A program made the position numbers and the translations under genes. Below, piece after piece: positions 33,244 through 41,520 of a stretch of 64,000 bases of DNA (position 1 is the first letter of the stretch; every line of letters starts with the position of its first letter). The notes under the pieces were generated by a model that was not told the DNA's origin, did not search any database, and was given only the letters and a program-made list of their open reading frames with translations. Location: the NCBI RefSeq assembly GCF_009766085.1, contig NZ_LMUF01000035.1:96936-160935 (forward strand). Reading direction: 5' to 3'. The DNA is from Burkholderia sp. S171. GTDB lineage: Bacteria > Pseudomonadota > Gammaproteobacteria > Burkholderiales > Burkholderiaceae.

Positions 33244-34905
33244 TTACGCTGCGACGGCTTCGCTTTCCACTTCCTTGCGCCCGGCCCAACGCACGCGATT
33301 GACCGCGCTGACGATGGCATTGGCGACTGCCTGAACCGCGTTCGCATGCACCGCGACGCCAAACCGCATCGCCTGATCGCCGATCCGGCAGCCGATGAAC
33401 ACCGCCGTTTCACCCTTGGCGGTAGCCGCGGTTTCAAACGATGTCACCTCAATCGCGACACCCGCCGCGCTAGCTACCGCCGCAGCAACGGCTTGCGCAT
33501 GCGCTTCGTCGGCAACCGTGGAATCCGGCAGCTTCACGCGGTGTCCATCGAAGTGCAGGGTCGAGGCATCCGCCCGCGACGCCGGCCCGTGTGCGTCGAA
33601 GTATTCGCGCTTGAACAACGCGCAAATGGCTTCGCCGGAGACTTCCGCGCCGGAGGCGTCGGCGACTGTCTGCACGGCATGGCTGAATTCGATCTGCACG
33701 CGGCGCGGCGGCGTGAAGCCCAGCCCACGTTCGAGCAGATAGGTCGCGCCGCCTTTGCCCGACTGGCTGTTCACGCGGATCACGGCGTCGTAGCTGCGGC
33801 CGAGATCGGCCGGATCGATGGGGAGATACGGCACGTCCCATACCGTGTCCGCTTTGCGCTGGGCAAAACCCTTCCGGATGGCGTCCTGATGCGAGCCCGA
33901 GAAGGCCGTGAACACGAGATCGCCGGCATACGGGTGGCGCGGGTGCACGGGAATCTGGTTGCAGCGCTCGACCACGCGGCGCACGCCGTCGATATCCGAA
34001 AAATCCAGACCGGGGTCGATACCCTGCGTGTACAAATTCATCGCGAGCGTGACAAGATCCACGTTACCCGTGCGCTCGCCGTTGCCAAAGAGGCATCCTT
34101 CCACGCGATCGGCGCCGGCGAGGATCGCGAGTTCCGCGGCGGCGACTGCCGTGCCGCGATCGTTATGCGGATGCACGGAGAGCACGATGCTGTCCCGGTA
34201 ACTCATGTTGCGATCCATCCACTCGATCTGATCGGCGAAGACATTCGGCATGGCCGCTTCCACGGTGGCCGGCAAATTCACAATCATCTTGTGGTCGGGC
34301 GTGGGGCGCCACATTTGCGCGACGGCGTCGCAGACTTCGCGGGCAAACGAAAGCTCGGTCATGCTGAATGTTTCCGGCGAATACTGATAGATCCAGTGCG
34401 TGCCGGGACGCGCAGCGGCGCACTCCTTGATGATGCGCGTGCCTTCAACGGCGAGCGCCTTGGTTTCTTCCTTGGATTGCGCGAAGACGATCTTGCGAAA
34501 TGACGGTGAGATCGCGTTGTACAGGTGCACGATCACCCGGGGGGCACCTTCCACTGCTTCAAACGTCCGCTCGATGAGTTCGCGACGCGACTGCACGAGC
34601 ACTTCAATGGTGACATCGGCGGGAATGCGATTTTCCACGATCAACTTGCGCACGAAGTCGAAATCCGTCTGCGATGCCGACGGAAAGCCCACTTCGATTT
34701 CCTTGAAACCTACCGCTACCAGCATCTCGAAGAATTCGAGCTTGGCGTCAATGCTCATCGGGTCGATCAGCGCCTGGTTGCCGTCACGAAGATCGGTGCT
34801 CATCCAGATGGGCGCGCGCTCGATCGTGCGAGTGGGCCATCGGCGGCCGTTGAGGTTGACCTGGGGGAAAGGGCGGTATTTCTCGGAAGGATTGCGCATC
34901 ATCAT
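33244..34905 (-). CDS. leuA: 2-isopropylmalate synthase
   Basis: A 553-residue enzyme of the longer LeuA type, catalysing the first committed step of leucine synthesis from 2-oxoisovalerate and acetyl-CoA. The TIM-barrel motif MSTDLRDGNQALIDPM, the metal-binding SVHPHNDRGTAVAA and GCLFGNGERTGNVDLV, and the C-terminal regulatory domain (GEAICALFKREY) are present. I start at the first of three ATGs (34905), preceded by GAGG; the frame stays open upstream but that part has no family similarity. It lies behind an attenuator-like leader. Confidence 0.96.
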   Translation of the reverse strand: MMMRNPSEKYRPFPQVNLNGRRWPTRTIERAPIWMSTDLRDGNQALIDPMSIDAKLEFFEMLVAVGFKEIEVGFPSASQTDFDFVRKLIVENRIPADVTIEVLVQSRRELIERTFEAVEGAPRVIVHLYNAISPSFRKIVFAQSKEETKALAVEGTRIIKECAAARPGTHWIYQYSPETFSMTELSFAREVCDAVAQMWRPTPDHKMIVNLPATVEAAMPNVFADQIEWMDRNMSYRDSIVLSVHPHNDRGTAVAAAELAILAGADRVEGCLFGNGERTGNVDLVTLAMNLYTQGIDPGLDFSDIDGVRRVVERCNQIPVHPRHPYAGDLVFTAFSGSHQDAIRKGFAQRKADTVWDVPYLPIDPADLGRSYDAVIRVNSQSGKGGATYLLERGLGFTPPRRVQIEFSHAVQTVADASGAEVSGEAICALFKREYFDAHGPASRADASTLHFDGHRVKLPDSTVADEAHAQAVAAAVASAAGVAIEVTSFETAATAKGETAVFIGCRIGDQAMRFGVAVHANAVQAVANAIVSAVNRVRWAGRKEVESEAVAA

Positions 34906-35075
34906 CGTGGGCCTCGGCTGAACGCGTTGTACGCGTGAAAGCGCAGTCGTTGCGAGGAGGAAGTGTGGCCGGCGGCTTGCCGGCATCGTTCCGATGCGCG
35001 CTGGACAGGTTCGCGATGTCCCATGGCGTGGATGACGCCGGTGACGAACGTGAACGATGCAAATGCAGCGTGCAT
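34902..35075 (-). CDS. 57-codon upstream reading frame coupled to leuA
   Basis: Starts ATG 35075 with GAGGA 5 nt upstream and stops at TGA 34904-34902, overlapping the first leuA ATG as ATGA. The product begins MHAAFASFTFVTGVIHAMGH and has no leucine run and no family I recognise. The good ribosome binding site and exact overlap suggest it is translated and couples ribosomes into leuA. It could also be chance. Confidence 0.45.
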   Translation of the reverse strand: MHAAFASFTFVTGVIHAMGHREPVQRASERCRQAAGHTSSSQRLRFHAYNAFSRGPR

Positions 35076-35177
35076 GTGATCCTCGCGTTTTCGTGCCGTG
35101 GATGAACGGACGAAAGCAGACGACTACGGGTGATAAAAGGGAGCTGCGAAAGGGGTAATACGAGACTGCGGGAGGGA

Positions 35178-35242
35178 CCGCGCGCGGAACGCGCGGCGCC
35201 ACGTTTAGCGACTTACGCTAGACGTAGCGATAGGGGCCGCGC
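35178..35242 (-). promoter_or_regulatory. Competing hairpins in the leuA leader RNA
   Basis: Three mutually exclusive minus-strand pairings: TAGCG/CGCTA over the leader-peptide stop (35220-35206); CCGCGCG/CGCGCGG (35196-35178); and GCGCGGC in the leader codons (35242-35236) with GCCGCGC (35197-35191), the 5' arm of the second hairpin. No U-run follows, so any termination would be Rho-dependent or control would be translational. Confidence 0.5.
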
Positions 35243-35290
35243 TAGGCGACCCAGAGTAATTCGAAGGGAGGGGAATTGGGTAAAGCTCAT
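35213..35290 (-). CDS. Leucine leader peptide (leuL-like)
   Basis: A 25-codon frame, ATG 35290 to TAA 35213. Six of 25 residues are Leu, and the last ten read LARPLSLRLA with all four Leu encoded by CTA, a rare codon in this GC-rich genome. This is the hallmark of leu attenuation leader peptides such as enterobacterial leuL, where scarce charged tRNA-Leu stalls the ribosome. The ATG lies about 6 nt after the -10 box, so the message may be leaderless. Confidence 0.72.
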   Translation of the reverse strand: MSFTQFPSLRITLGRLARPLSLRLA

Positions 35291-35296
35291 TTCTGC

Positions 35297-35326
35297 ACAT
35301 TAGCGCAGGGCGCGCGCTTTTGTCAA
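35297..35326 (-). promoter_or_regulatory. Promoter of the leuA leader transcript
   Basis: Minus-strand TTGACA (35326-35321, perfect), an 18-bp spacer and TAATGT (35302-35297). The transcript would start near 35290, some 385 nt before leuA and essentially at the leader-peptide ATG. Confidence 0.7.
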
Positions 35327-35358
35327 CAGAGACGGTTTCTCGACTGAAGAATGCTTTA

Positions 35359-36327
35359 TCAAATACCTTCGCGCCTCACGATGTCCGCAATCAACTCTGC
35401 CTGACGGGCGAGTGCGGGCGGAATAGGGGCTTCGCCGCGCAGCACGGTTTCAATCCACCGGGCCGTGGTCGCGGCATCCAGAGCCTCGGGCAACGCCACC
35501 ACGGGTGCATCCGGCGAGGAGCGCTCCGCCGATATCAGCGTTTCTGTGTGGCCGTCATGGAACCAGTCCACCTGCACTTGCCGGCGCGTGTCCGCGACCG
35601 CTTCACCCTCTGTTCCGCGTGCGAGCAAGGCGCCGCCGGCGGCTGCATCGGGATGCTCGGTGAACAGTCCCGTCAGGCTCTCGCGATACTCCGGATGGGT
35701 GTAGTTCACCAGCCGCAAACCGGGCTGCGCGAACGGCTGCAGGATCTTCACCAGCGTATGTGTGGAATTTCTCACGCCCATGATCCGCCGGATCGCGAGC
35801 AGGCGCGCGAGCTTGGGCGCGAGCACGGTGATCGGCGCGAACGCCAGCCTGCGGGAGGCGAGGTTGTCCTCGATTTCATCGTGGGAAGTGGATTCCGGAA
35901 TGCCCAGCTCGGCGAAAATCGCGGCGCTCGTGACGCGGCCAGGATCGGTCGTTACGCCATGCACGAGCACCGGCACGCCTTCCCGCGCGAGCAGCAACGC
36001 CAGCAGCGGGGTGAGGTTCGGCTGCTTGCGCGCGCCGTTGTAAGTGGGGATGGAGACGGGCCGCGCGTGGTCGCGGCCGTTCTGGATATGCAACGGTTCG
36101 AACGAACGATGTGCGGCCGCCAGCATCGCGGCCAGTTCTGCAGCCGTCTCGCCTTTCACCCGATACGCGAGCAACACGGCGCCGAGTTCGAGATCGGTGA
36201 CGCGGTTGTCGAGCATCGCTTCATAGAGCGCGTACGTGTCCTCGCGGGTCAGCGCTCGCGCGCCGTTTGGCCCGCGGCCGATTTCCTTGATGAAACGGGC
36301 GCACGGGAAAGGGGTTGTGTCGGTCAT
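35359..36327 (-). CDS. ybiB: DNA-binding protein YbiB (TrpD2-like)
   Basis: A 322-residue homologue of anthranilate phosphoribosyltransferase that lacks the usual catalytic glycine loop pattern. YbiB/TrpD2 proteins bind nucleic acids and are not tryptophan enzymes. Visible segments are FIKEIGRGPNGARALTREDTY, RVKGETAAELAAML, ARKQPNLTPLLALLL and STHTLVKILQPF. I start at ATG 36327 (MTDTTPF); ATGs at 36354 and 36414 are also in frame. Followed by the leuA leader on the same strand. Confidence 0.85.
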   Translation of the reverse strand: MTDTTPFPCARFIKEIGRGPNGARALTREDTYALYEAMLDNRVTDLELGAVLLAYRVKGETAAELAAMLAAAHRSFEPLHIQNGRDHARPVSIPTYNGARKQPNLTPLLALLLAREGVPVLVHGVTTDPGRVTSAAIFAELGIPESTSHDEIEDNLASRRLAFAPITVLAPKLARLLAIRRIMGVRNSTHTLVKILQPFAQPGLRLVNYTHPEYRESLTGLFTEHPDAAAGGALLARGTEGEAVADTRRQVQVDWFHDGHTETLISAERSSPDAPVVALPEALDAATTARWIETVLRGEAPIPPALARQAELIADIVRREGI

Positions 36328-36691
36328 TGATTGGTCTGAGCGGGCGGTTTGCATACTCAGCTGAGTCGCCTCGTACACGATCGGCCGCTTCAATTCTGGA
36401 AATACAGGAATCACATTCAGTACCGCATTTGCGCCGGGCTTGCAAGTCGCCGGACGGTTCAGCCGATGGTTTTCCGGGCGCTCGCCTGCTCATTTTGCCG
36501 ATGATCACGGGCTTGGGACCACCCACGAGAATCGCGGATTGGGCGGCGTGCTTCTGCGTGCTCCTGTGCGCTTTGCCACGCGATGCCCCGGGCTCATAGG
36601 CCGTTCGGCCGAATCGCGATGCGCAACCGCGCACGTTAAACTTGAGGTTCAGGTCGATGCTTCAATACTTTATCAATCAGGAGAGAACGCA
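36328..36691. other. Divergent gap between ybiB and the FAH-family gene
   Basis: About 360 bp. Open frames here are GC-driven and lack binding sites. AGGAG at 36679-36683 is the FAH-gene ribosome binding site. I see no clear promoter or repeat. Confidence 0.5.
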
Positions 36692-37390
36692 ATGAGTCAC
36701 GTATTTGCTCCGGCGCCCGCGGTCGCGGTGCCTGTCGTCGGTTCCAGCGACCAGTTTCCCGTTCGCCGGATTTATTGCGTCGGCCGGAACTACGAGGCGC
36801 ACGCCCGCGAGATGGGGCATGACCCCGATCGTGAACCGCCGTTTTTCTTCAGTAAGCCCACCGACGCCGTGCTCTATGTCGCGCCGGGTGCGACCGGCGA
36901 ATTCCCGTATCCGTCGCAGTCGAAGAACGTCCACTTCGAGATGGAACTCGTGGCCGCAATCGGCAAGCAAGGCAAGGACATTCCCGCGGACAAAGCGCTC
37001 GATTACGTCTACGGCTATGCGCTCGGTCTCGACATGACGCGCCGCGACCTGCAAGCCGAAGCGAAGAAGCTAGGCCGTCCATGGGACACGGCCAAGGGCT
37101 TCGATCACTCAGCGCCGCTCGGTCCGATTCATCCCGTCGCGAAGGTCGGGCACCTGGAAAAAAGCGCGATCTGGCTCACCGTCAATGGCGAAGAGAAGCA
37201 GCGATCCGACATCTCGCAACTGATCTGGTCCGTGGGCGACACGATCGCCTACTTGTCCACGCTATTCGAGTTGTTCCCCGGCGACCTGATCTTCACGGGC
37301 ACGCCTGAAGGCGTCGGCGCCATTCAAAAGGGCGACCTGATGAAGGGCGGTGTCGACGGAATCGGAGAGTTCTCCGTGCGCGTGGTCTGA
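36692..37390 (+). CDS. Fumarylacetoacetate hydrolase family protein
   Basis: A 232-residue member of the FAH superfamily. Motifs: RIYCVGRNYEAHAREMG, FFFSKPTDAV, HFEMELVAAIGK with the metal-binding acidic residues, YGYALGLDMTRRDLQ and FTGTPEGVGAIQKGD. The short length and the GST-type isomerase next door fit either fumarylacetoacetate or fumarylpyruvate hydrolysis, the last steps of tyrosine or gentisate breakdown. The sequence alone does not decide. ATG 36692 lies 8 nt after AGGAG. Confidence 0.88.
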   Translation: MSHVFAPAPAVAVPVVGSSDQFPVRRIYCVGRNYEAHAREMGHDPDREPPFFFSKPTDAVLYVAPGATGEFPYPSQSKNVHFEMELVAAIGKQGKDIPADKALDYVYGYALGLDMTRRDLQAEAKKLGRPWDTAKGFDHSAPLGPIHPVAKVGHLEKSAIWLTVNGEEKQRSDISQLIWSVGDTIAYLSTLFELFPGDLIFTGTPEGVGAIQKGDLMKGGVDGIGEFSVRVV

Positions 37391-37411
37391 CTATAAAAGC
37401 GGAGGGGATCC

Positions 37412-38056
37412 ATGAAGCTTTACAGCTATTTTCGTAGCTCGGCGGCGTATCGCGTTCGCATCGCGCTGAATCTCAAAGGGCTTGCCTATGAGTACGCGCC
37501 GATCCATCTTCTGCGCGACGGCGGGCAACAACTGAAGCCGGATTATCGGGAGCTGAACCCGGACGGCATCGTGCCCACGTTTATCGATGGTGACGACGTA
37601 CTCACGCAGTCGCTTGCGATCATCGAATATCTGGAAGAGACGCATCCCGAGCCGCCGTTATTGCCGGGTACGCCACTGGATCGCGCGTTCATCCGTTCGG
37701 TTGCGCTTCAGATTGCGTGCGAGATCCATCCTGTCGACAACCTGCGTGTGCTGAAGTATCTGAAGCACACGCTGAAGGTCGGCGATGAAGCGAAAGACAC
37801 GTGGTACCGGCACTGGCTCGAATCGGGTTTCGAGTCGCTTGAAAAGCGGCTCGCGAACGACTCGCGCGTGGGCAAGCTGTGTTTCGGCGATACCCCCACG
37901 CTCGCGGATCTGTGCCTCGTGCCGCAAGTGTTCAATGCGCGGCGCTTTAATCTCGATATGAGCCGTTATCCGACGATCGAACGTATCGCCGATCACGCGG
38001 GGCAAATCGATGCGTTCGCGCGTGCCGCGCCTGGGCAACAACCGGACGCGGAATGA
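37412..38056 (+). CDS. maiA: Maleylacetoacetate (or maleylpyruvate) isomerase
   Basis: A 214-residue zeta-class glutathione S-transferase. The N-terminal active-site motif SSAAYRVRIAL and the LLRDGGQQLKPDYRELNPDG glutathione region are typical, as is CFGDTPTLADLCLVPQ in the helical domain. It isomerises the cis ring-cleavage product so the adjacent FAH-family enzyme can hydrolyse it. It begins 21 bp after that gene; its stop overlaps the next start (ATGA). Confidence 0.92.
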   Translation: MKLYSYFRSSAAYRVRIALNLKGLAYEYAPIHLLRDGGQQLKPDYRELNPDGIVPTFIDGDDVLTQSLAIIEYLEETHPEPPLLPGTPLDRAFIRSVALQIACEIHPVDNLRVLKYLKHTLKVGDEAKDTWYRHWLESGFESLEKRLANDSRVGKLCFGDTPTLADLCLVPQVFNARRFNLDMSRYPTIERIADHAGQIDAFARAAPGQQPDAE

Positions 38057-38664
38057 CGACAGCCGTTTTTCTATCCGGCGCCGGGCTTGGCGCAAGTCTG
38101 ATTATCGCGATTGGTGCTCAAAACGCTTTTGTGTTGCGGCAAGGCTTGAAACGGCGGCACGTGGGCCTGGTCGTTTTTATCTGCGCGCTGATCGACGTAT
38201 TGCTGATCGGCTTGGGTATTGGCGGGATGGGGGCGTTGATTGCGCGAGCGCCGGTGCTGCTTGGCGTGATTCGATGGGCGGGAGCGGTGTTCCTGTTCCT
38301 CTACGGTTTGCGGGCTTTTCACGCGGCGTGGAAGGGGCCGGGGCATTTACACACCGAGAACGGCGAGTCACAGACAGCGTTGAGCGCGGTTACAACGGTG
38401 CTCGCTTTATCGCTGCTGAATCCGCACGTTTATCTCGATACCGTCGTGCTGCTCGGCGGCATTGGTGCACGGTACGGGTGGCCGGGGAACGCATGGTTTG
38501 CCGCAGGGGCAATGTGTTCGTCGATCATCTGGTTCACCGGGCTCGGGTTCGGTGCTCGCCTGCTCCAGCCGCTGTTCGAGAAAGATATCTCGTGGAGAGT
38601 GCTCGATGTGATCGTGGGGATTGTGATGTGGTGGATTGCTGCGGCGCTGATCGTGTCCCGGTAG
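38053..38664 (+). CDS. LysE/ArgO family amino-acid exporter
   Basis: A 203-residue membrane protein with about six helices. The family opening GLGASLIIAIGAQNAFVLRQGL and the central ALSLLNPHVYLDTVVLLGGIG are diagnostic of LysE/ArgO exporters of basic amino acids. The exact substrate is not determinable. It overlaps the maiA stop by 4 bp but a functional link to ring cleavage is not evident. Confidence 0.92.
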   Translation: MTTAVFLSGAGLGASLIIAIGAQNAFVLRQGLKRRHVGLVVFICALIDVLLIGLGIGGMGALIARAPVLLGVIRWAGAVFLFLYGLRAFHAAWKGPGHLHTENGESQTALSAVTTVLALSLLNPHVYLDTVVLLGGIGARYGWPGNAWFAAGAMCSSIIWFTGLGFGARLLQPLFEKDISWRVLDVIVGIVMWWIAAALIVSR

Positions 38665-38725
38665 GACGTGTGACGGGCGCGACCGCGGTCTGGCTATTGG
38701 CTGAGCGCCAGGCCGCGGTGCCGGT

Positions 38726-40288
38726 TTAGCTTCCGAGCAATGCGTCTGCAAATTCGTCGGCGCTGAATGGCTGCAAGTCTTCGACTTTCTCGCCCACGCC
38801 AATGAAGTAGACCGGAATCGGCCGTTGCCGCGCGATTGCCGCGAGAATGCCGCCCTTCGCAGTGCCATCGAGCTTGGTCACGATCAAACCCGTCAAGCCG
38901 AGCGCATCGTCGAAAGACTTCACTTGGGCGAGCGCGTTTTGACCCGTGTTTGCATCGATGACCAGCAGCACCTCGTGCGGTGCGTCGGGCTGCGCCTTTG
39001 CAATCACGCGCTTCACCTTGCGCAGTTCTTCCATCAGGTGAAGCTGGGTCGGGAGGCGGCCCGCCGTGTCGGCCATCATCACGTCGATCTTGCGGGCACG
39101 CGCGGCGCCGACCGCATCGAAGATCACGGCGGCAGCATCGCCGCTCTCTTGCGATACCACCGTCACGTTGTTGCGTTGCCCCCAAACCGTGAGCTGTTCG
39201 CGAGCCGCAGCACGGAAGGTATCGCCGGCGGCGAGCAGCACGGATTGATCGAAGCGCTGCAAATGCTTGGCCAGCTTGCCAATGCTCGTAGTCTTGCCCG
39301 CGCCGTTCACGCCGGCGATCATCATCACGAGCGGTTGGGCGCGGCCGAGCATCAACGACTTCTCAAGCGGCCGCAGCAGGTCCGCGAGCAGCGAACGTAG
39401 TGCGGCCTTGACCTGCATCGAATCGGTGAGACGTTCGCTGCGCACTTTTTCACGCAACGCTTCAAGCAGATATTCGGTGGCATCGACACCCGCATCCGAC
39501 ATCAGCAATGCGGTTTCGAGTTCCTCATACAAATCTTCATCGATCTTCGCGCCGATGAAAATCCCCGTCAGGCCCGAACTGGTCTTCGATAGCCCCGTTT
39601 TCAGGCGCGTGAGCCACGTACGCTTCGCGCCCGCTTCGGGTTCCGGCGGCGGCACGATCTCGACGGTTTCTGCCGGCGCCTTCCATTGCGACGCCGTGCG
39701 GCCTTGCCAGTAGGGTTTGCCTTCTGGCGTGGTGGATGCGGCGGGGCTGGCTGGCTGGACAACCGTGGCCGGCTGCGCTGGCGTAACCGGCGTCGTAGCG
39801 TGCGGCAGCGAAGCGCTTGATGCGGACGGGGTTGTGCCGGCAGACGCTCCGCTATCGATCGAAGAATCTGAGGCATGAGGCGCGCTCTGAGCCGAATCCG
39901 CCGATGAAACTGAAACCGATCCCGAACGCGATCCGCCAAGGTTAGCCGGACGCGCCGACGGGTCAAGCGATTCCACAGGCGCGCTGGATGCCCCGTTTTC
40001 AGCCGTGAACCTCGTCCCACTTGCCGGTGCATCCGGCATCCGCGGCGCACCAGCAGCCAACACCGGCCCGCGTGATTGCGTTTCCGACGCCCGATCCGCC
40101 GCCGCAGCGCCTTCCCGCGCGGTTTCCAACGGCTGCGCCGGCGTCACCGGTGTAGTCGCGTGCCGGAGCCCTTCAGCGCCATCAGAATGCGCTTCGGCAA
40201 CGTCTTCGGCTTCGTTTTCCTCGGGCGCATCGGCATCAATATCGGTGTCGGTCGATTTGCCTATTAATCGTTTGAAAAAGCTGAACAT
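38726..40288 (-). CDS. ftsY: Signal recognition particle receptor FtsY
   Basis: A 520-residue SRP receptor GTPase that docks ribosome-SRP complexes at the membrane. The NG domain occupies about residues 215-520: P-loop GVNGAGKTTSIGKLA, DTAGR, TKLDGTAKGG and GVGEKVEDLQPF. The first 200 residues are an acidic, low-complexity A domain in which HATTPVTPAQP occurs twice. It diverges from rsmD. Confidence 0.97.
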   Translation of the reverse strand: MFSFFKRLIGKSTDTDIDADAPEENEAEDVAEAHSDGAEGLRHATTPVTPAQPLETAREGAAAADRASETQSRGPVLAAGAPRMPDAPASGTRFTAENGASSAPVESLDPSARPANLGGSRSGSVSVSSADSAQSAPHASDSSIDSGASAGTTPSASSASLPHATTPVTPAQPATVVQPASPAASTTPEGKPYWQGRTASQWKAPAETVEIVPPPEPEAGAKRTWLTRLKTGLSKTSSGLTGIFIGAKIDEDLYEELETALLMSDAGVDATEYLLEALREKVRSERLTDSMQVKAALRSLLADLLRPLEKSLMLGRAQPLVMMIAGVNGAGKTTSIGKLAKHLQRFDQSVLLAAGDTFRAAAREQLTVWGQRNNVTVVSQESGDAAAVIFDAVGAARARKIDVMMADTAGRLPTQLHLMEELRKVKRVIAKAQPDAPHEVLLVIDANTGQNALAQVKSFDDALGLTGLIVTKLDGTAKGGILAAIARQRPIPVYFIGVGEKVEDLQPFSADEFADALLGS

Positions 40289-40659
40289 GGTCTGCAGTGG
40301 TGGGGGTGGCGCGTTCTATCGATGCCGTCGCAACCGCGTTCCTGCGTCGAACGAGCGCAGAACGCAAACAATGCGCAAACGCAAAGGTGGCGATGGCTAC
40401 GATGCCGCGAAAGACCGCCGGAAACAGCGGGAAGAGCCGGGCGTGTGTGCGAAAAAAGCGAAAGCAGCCTATTTTATCAGCCGGCACCGATCGTAGCGCC
40501 CGGCCCGATGGCGACCGATGACGAACCCCTGCATCGGGCGCGGCGGGGCTGTGGTAACGTGCCCGCATCGGCGACACGCGAATTGTCGCAAACCGATCAC
40601 GTTCTCAACCGACCCGCGCGGGTCATCCCGCCGCCTCCACTTACGCCCCACGCACGTCC
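40289..40659. other. Divergent gap between ftsY and rsmD
   Basis: About 370 bp. Several frames are open because of GC content, but none has a ribosome binding site or recognisable product. In many Burkholderiaceae I would expect M16 peptidase genes near here; no trace is visible. Confidence 0.5.
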
Positions 40660-41349
40660 ATGTCCCGTTCCTCGATCACCCGCGCATTAGAGCGAAATCC
40701 CGAGCGAAATCGCGAACGCAACGCCGAGCGCACCGCGGAACGCGCTCCGAAAGTCCGTGAAGCTGCGCCATCGCGCGGCGGCAAGGCAAATTCAATCCGA
40801 ATTATTGGTGGCGACTGGAAGCGCACGCCGCTGCCCGTTCTGAGCCTGGACGGCCTGCGTCCGACGCCCGACCGGGTTCGTGAGACGCTGTTCAACTGGC
40901 TCGGCCAATCGCTCGATGGTAAACGTTGCCTCGACCTCTTCGCCGGCAGCGGCGCGTTAGGCTTCGAAGCGGCGTCGCGCGGTGCGCTCCGCGTGCTCAT
41001 GGTGGAACGCAGCGGTCGCGCAGTGGCGCAACTGAAAGCGAACCAGACGCGCCTGGCCGCGAAAAACATCGAAATCGTGGAAGCGGACGCGCTGCGGCTC
41101 GTCGCGGGCCTCGCGCCGAATTCTTTCGATGTCGTGTTCCTCGATCCCCCTTTCGGCGACACCGCCATGCTCCAGCGCGCCATTGAGCTGGCCGTGCCGC
41201 TGGTGTCGGCGGGCGGCGCGCTGTACATCGAATCGGGTGAACCCGTCGATATTGCACAAACGCCTGCGTTGTCCGGATGGGCGATTACCCGCGAAGGCAA
41301 GGCTGGCGCGGTCCGCTATCATTTGCTGCGGCGCGAAAATGAGGAATAA
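40660..41349 (+). CDS. rsmD: 16S rRNA (guanine-966-N2)-methyltransferase RsmD
   Basis: A 229-residue SAM methyltransferase acting on G966 of 16S rRNA. Core motifs: RIIGGDWKRTPLPV, PTPDRVRETLFNWL, the SAM site DLFAGSGALGFEAASRGA and the catalytic DPPF. The first 45 residues are an Arg/Glu-rich extension (ALERNPERNRERNAER) absent from shorter homologues; the true start might lie downstream at 40798 or nearby. coaD follows. Confidence 0.93.
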   Translation: MSRSSITRALERNPERNRERNAERTAERAPKVREAAPSRGGKANSIRIIGGDWKRTPLPVLSLDGLRPTPDRVRETLFNWLGQSLDGKRCLDLFAGSGALGFEAASRGALRVLMVERSGRAVAQLKANQTRLAAKNIEIVEADALRLVAGLAPNSFDVVFLDPPFGDTAMLQRAIELAVPLVSAGGALYIESGEPVDIAQTPALSGWAITREGKAGAVRYHLLRRENEE

Positions 41350-41520
41350 TGCGCGTTCCCAAATGTCTGCCGGGCGATGTTCGGCCGACCGTGGACGAGG
41401 CGTGATGGACTTGGCAGATGGCAAGGTATCGGAGACGTTTTCCGGTCTTGTCGATGCCGACGGCGGCCCAATCTGTAGCGAAAGACATACCAGAAGAAGT
41501 ATCAGAAGAGGAGATGCGCC

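Noticed and set aside
33103..34503. A 466-codon forward open frame opposite leuA
   Set aside because: It is the antisense shadow of leuA; composition is His/Arg-rich and matches no family, while the reverse frame is a clear enzyme.
35320..36330. A 336-codon forward frame opposite ybiB
   Set aside because: No family resemblance; its start lies in the leuA promoter; ybiB motifs are clear on the reverse strand.
40289..40659. Remnant of an M16 peptidase gene between ftsY and rsmD
   Set aside because: Expected from memory of related gene orders, but no zinc motif or similar peptide can be found in any frame.
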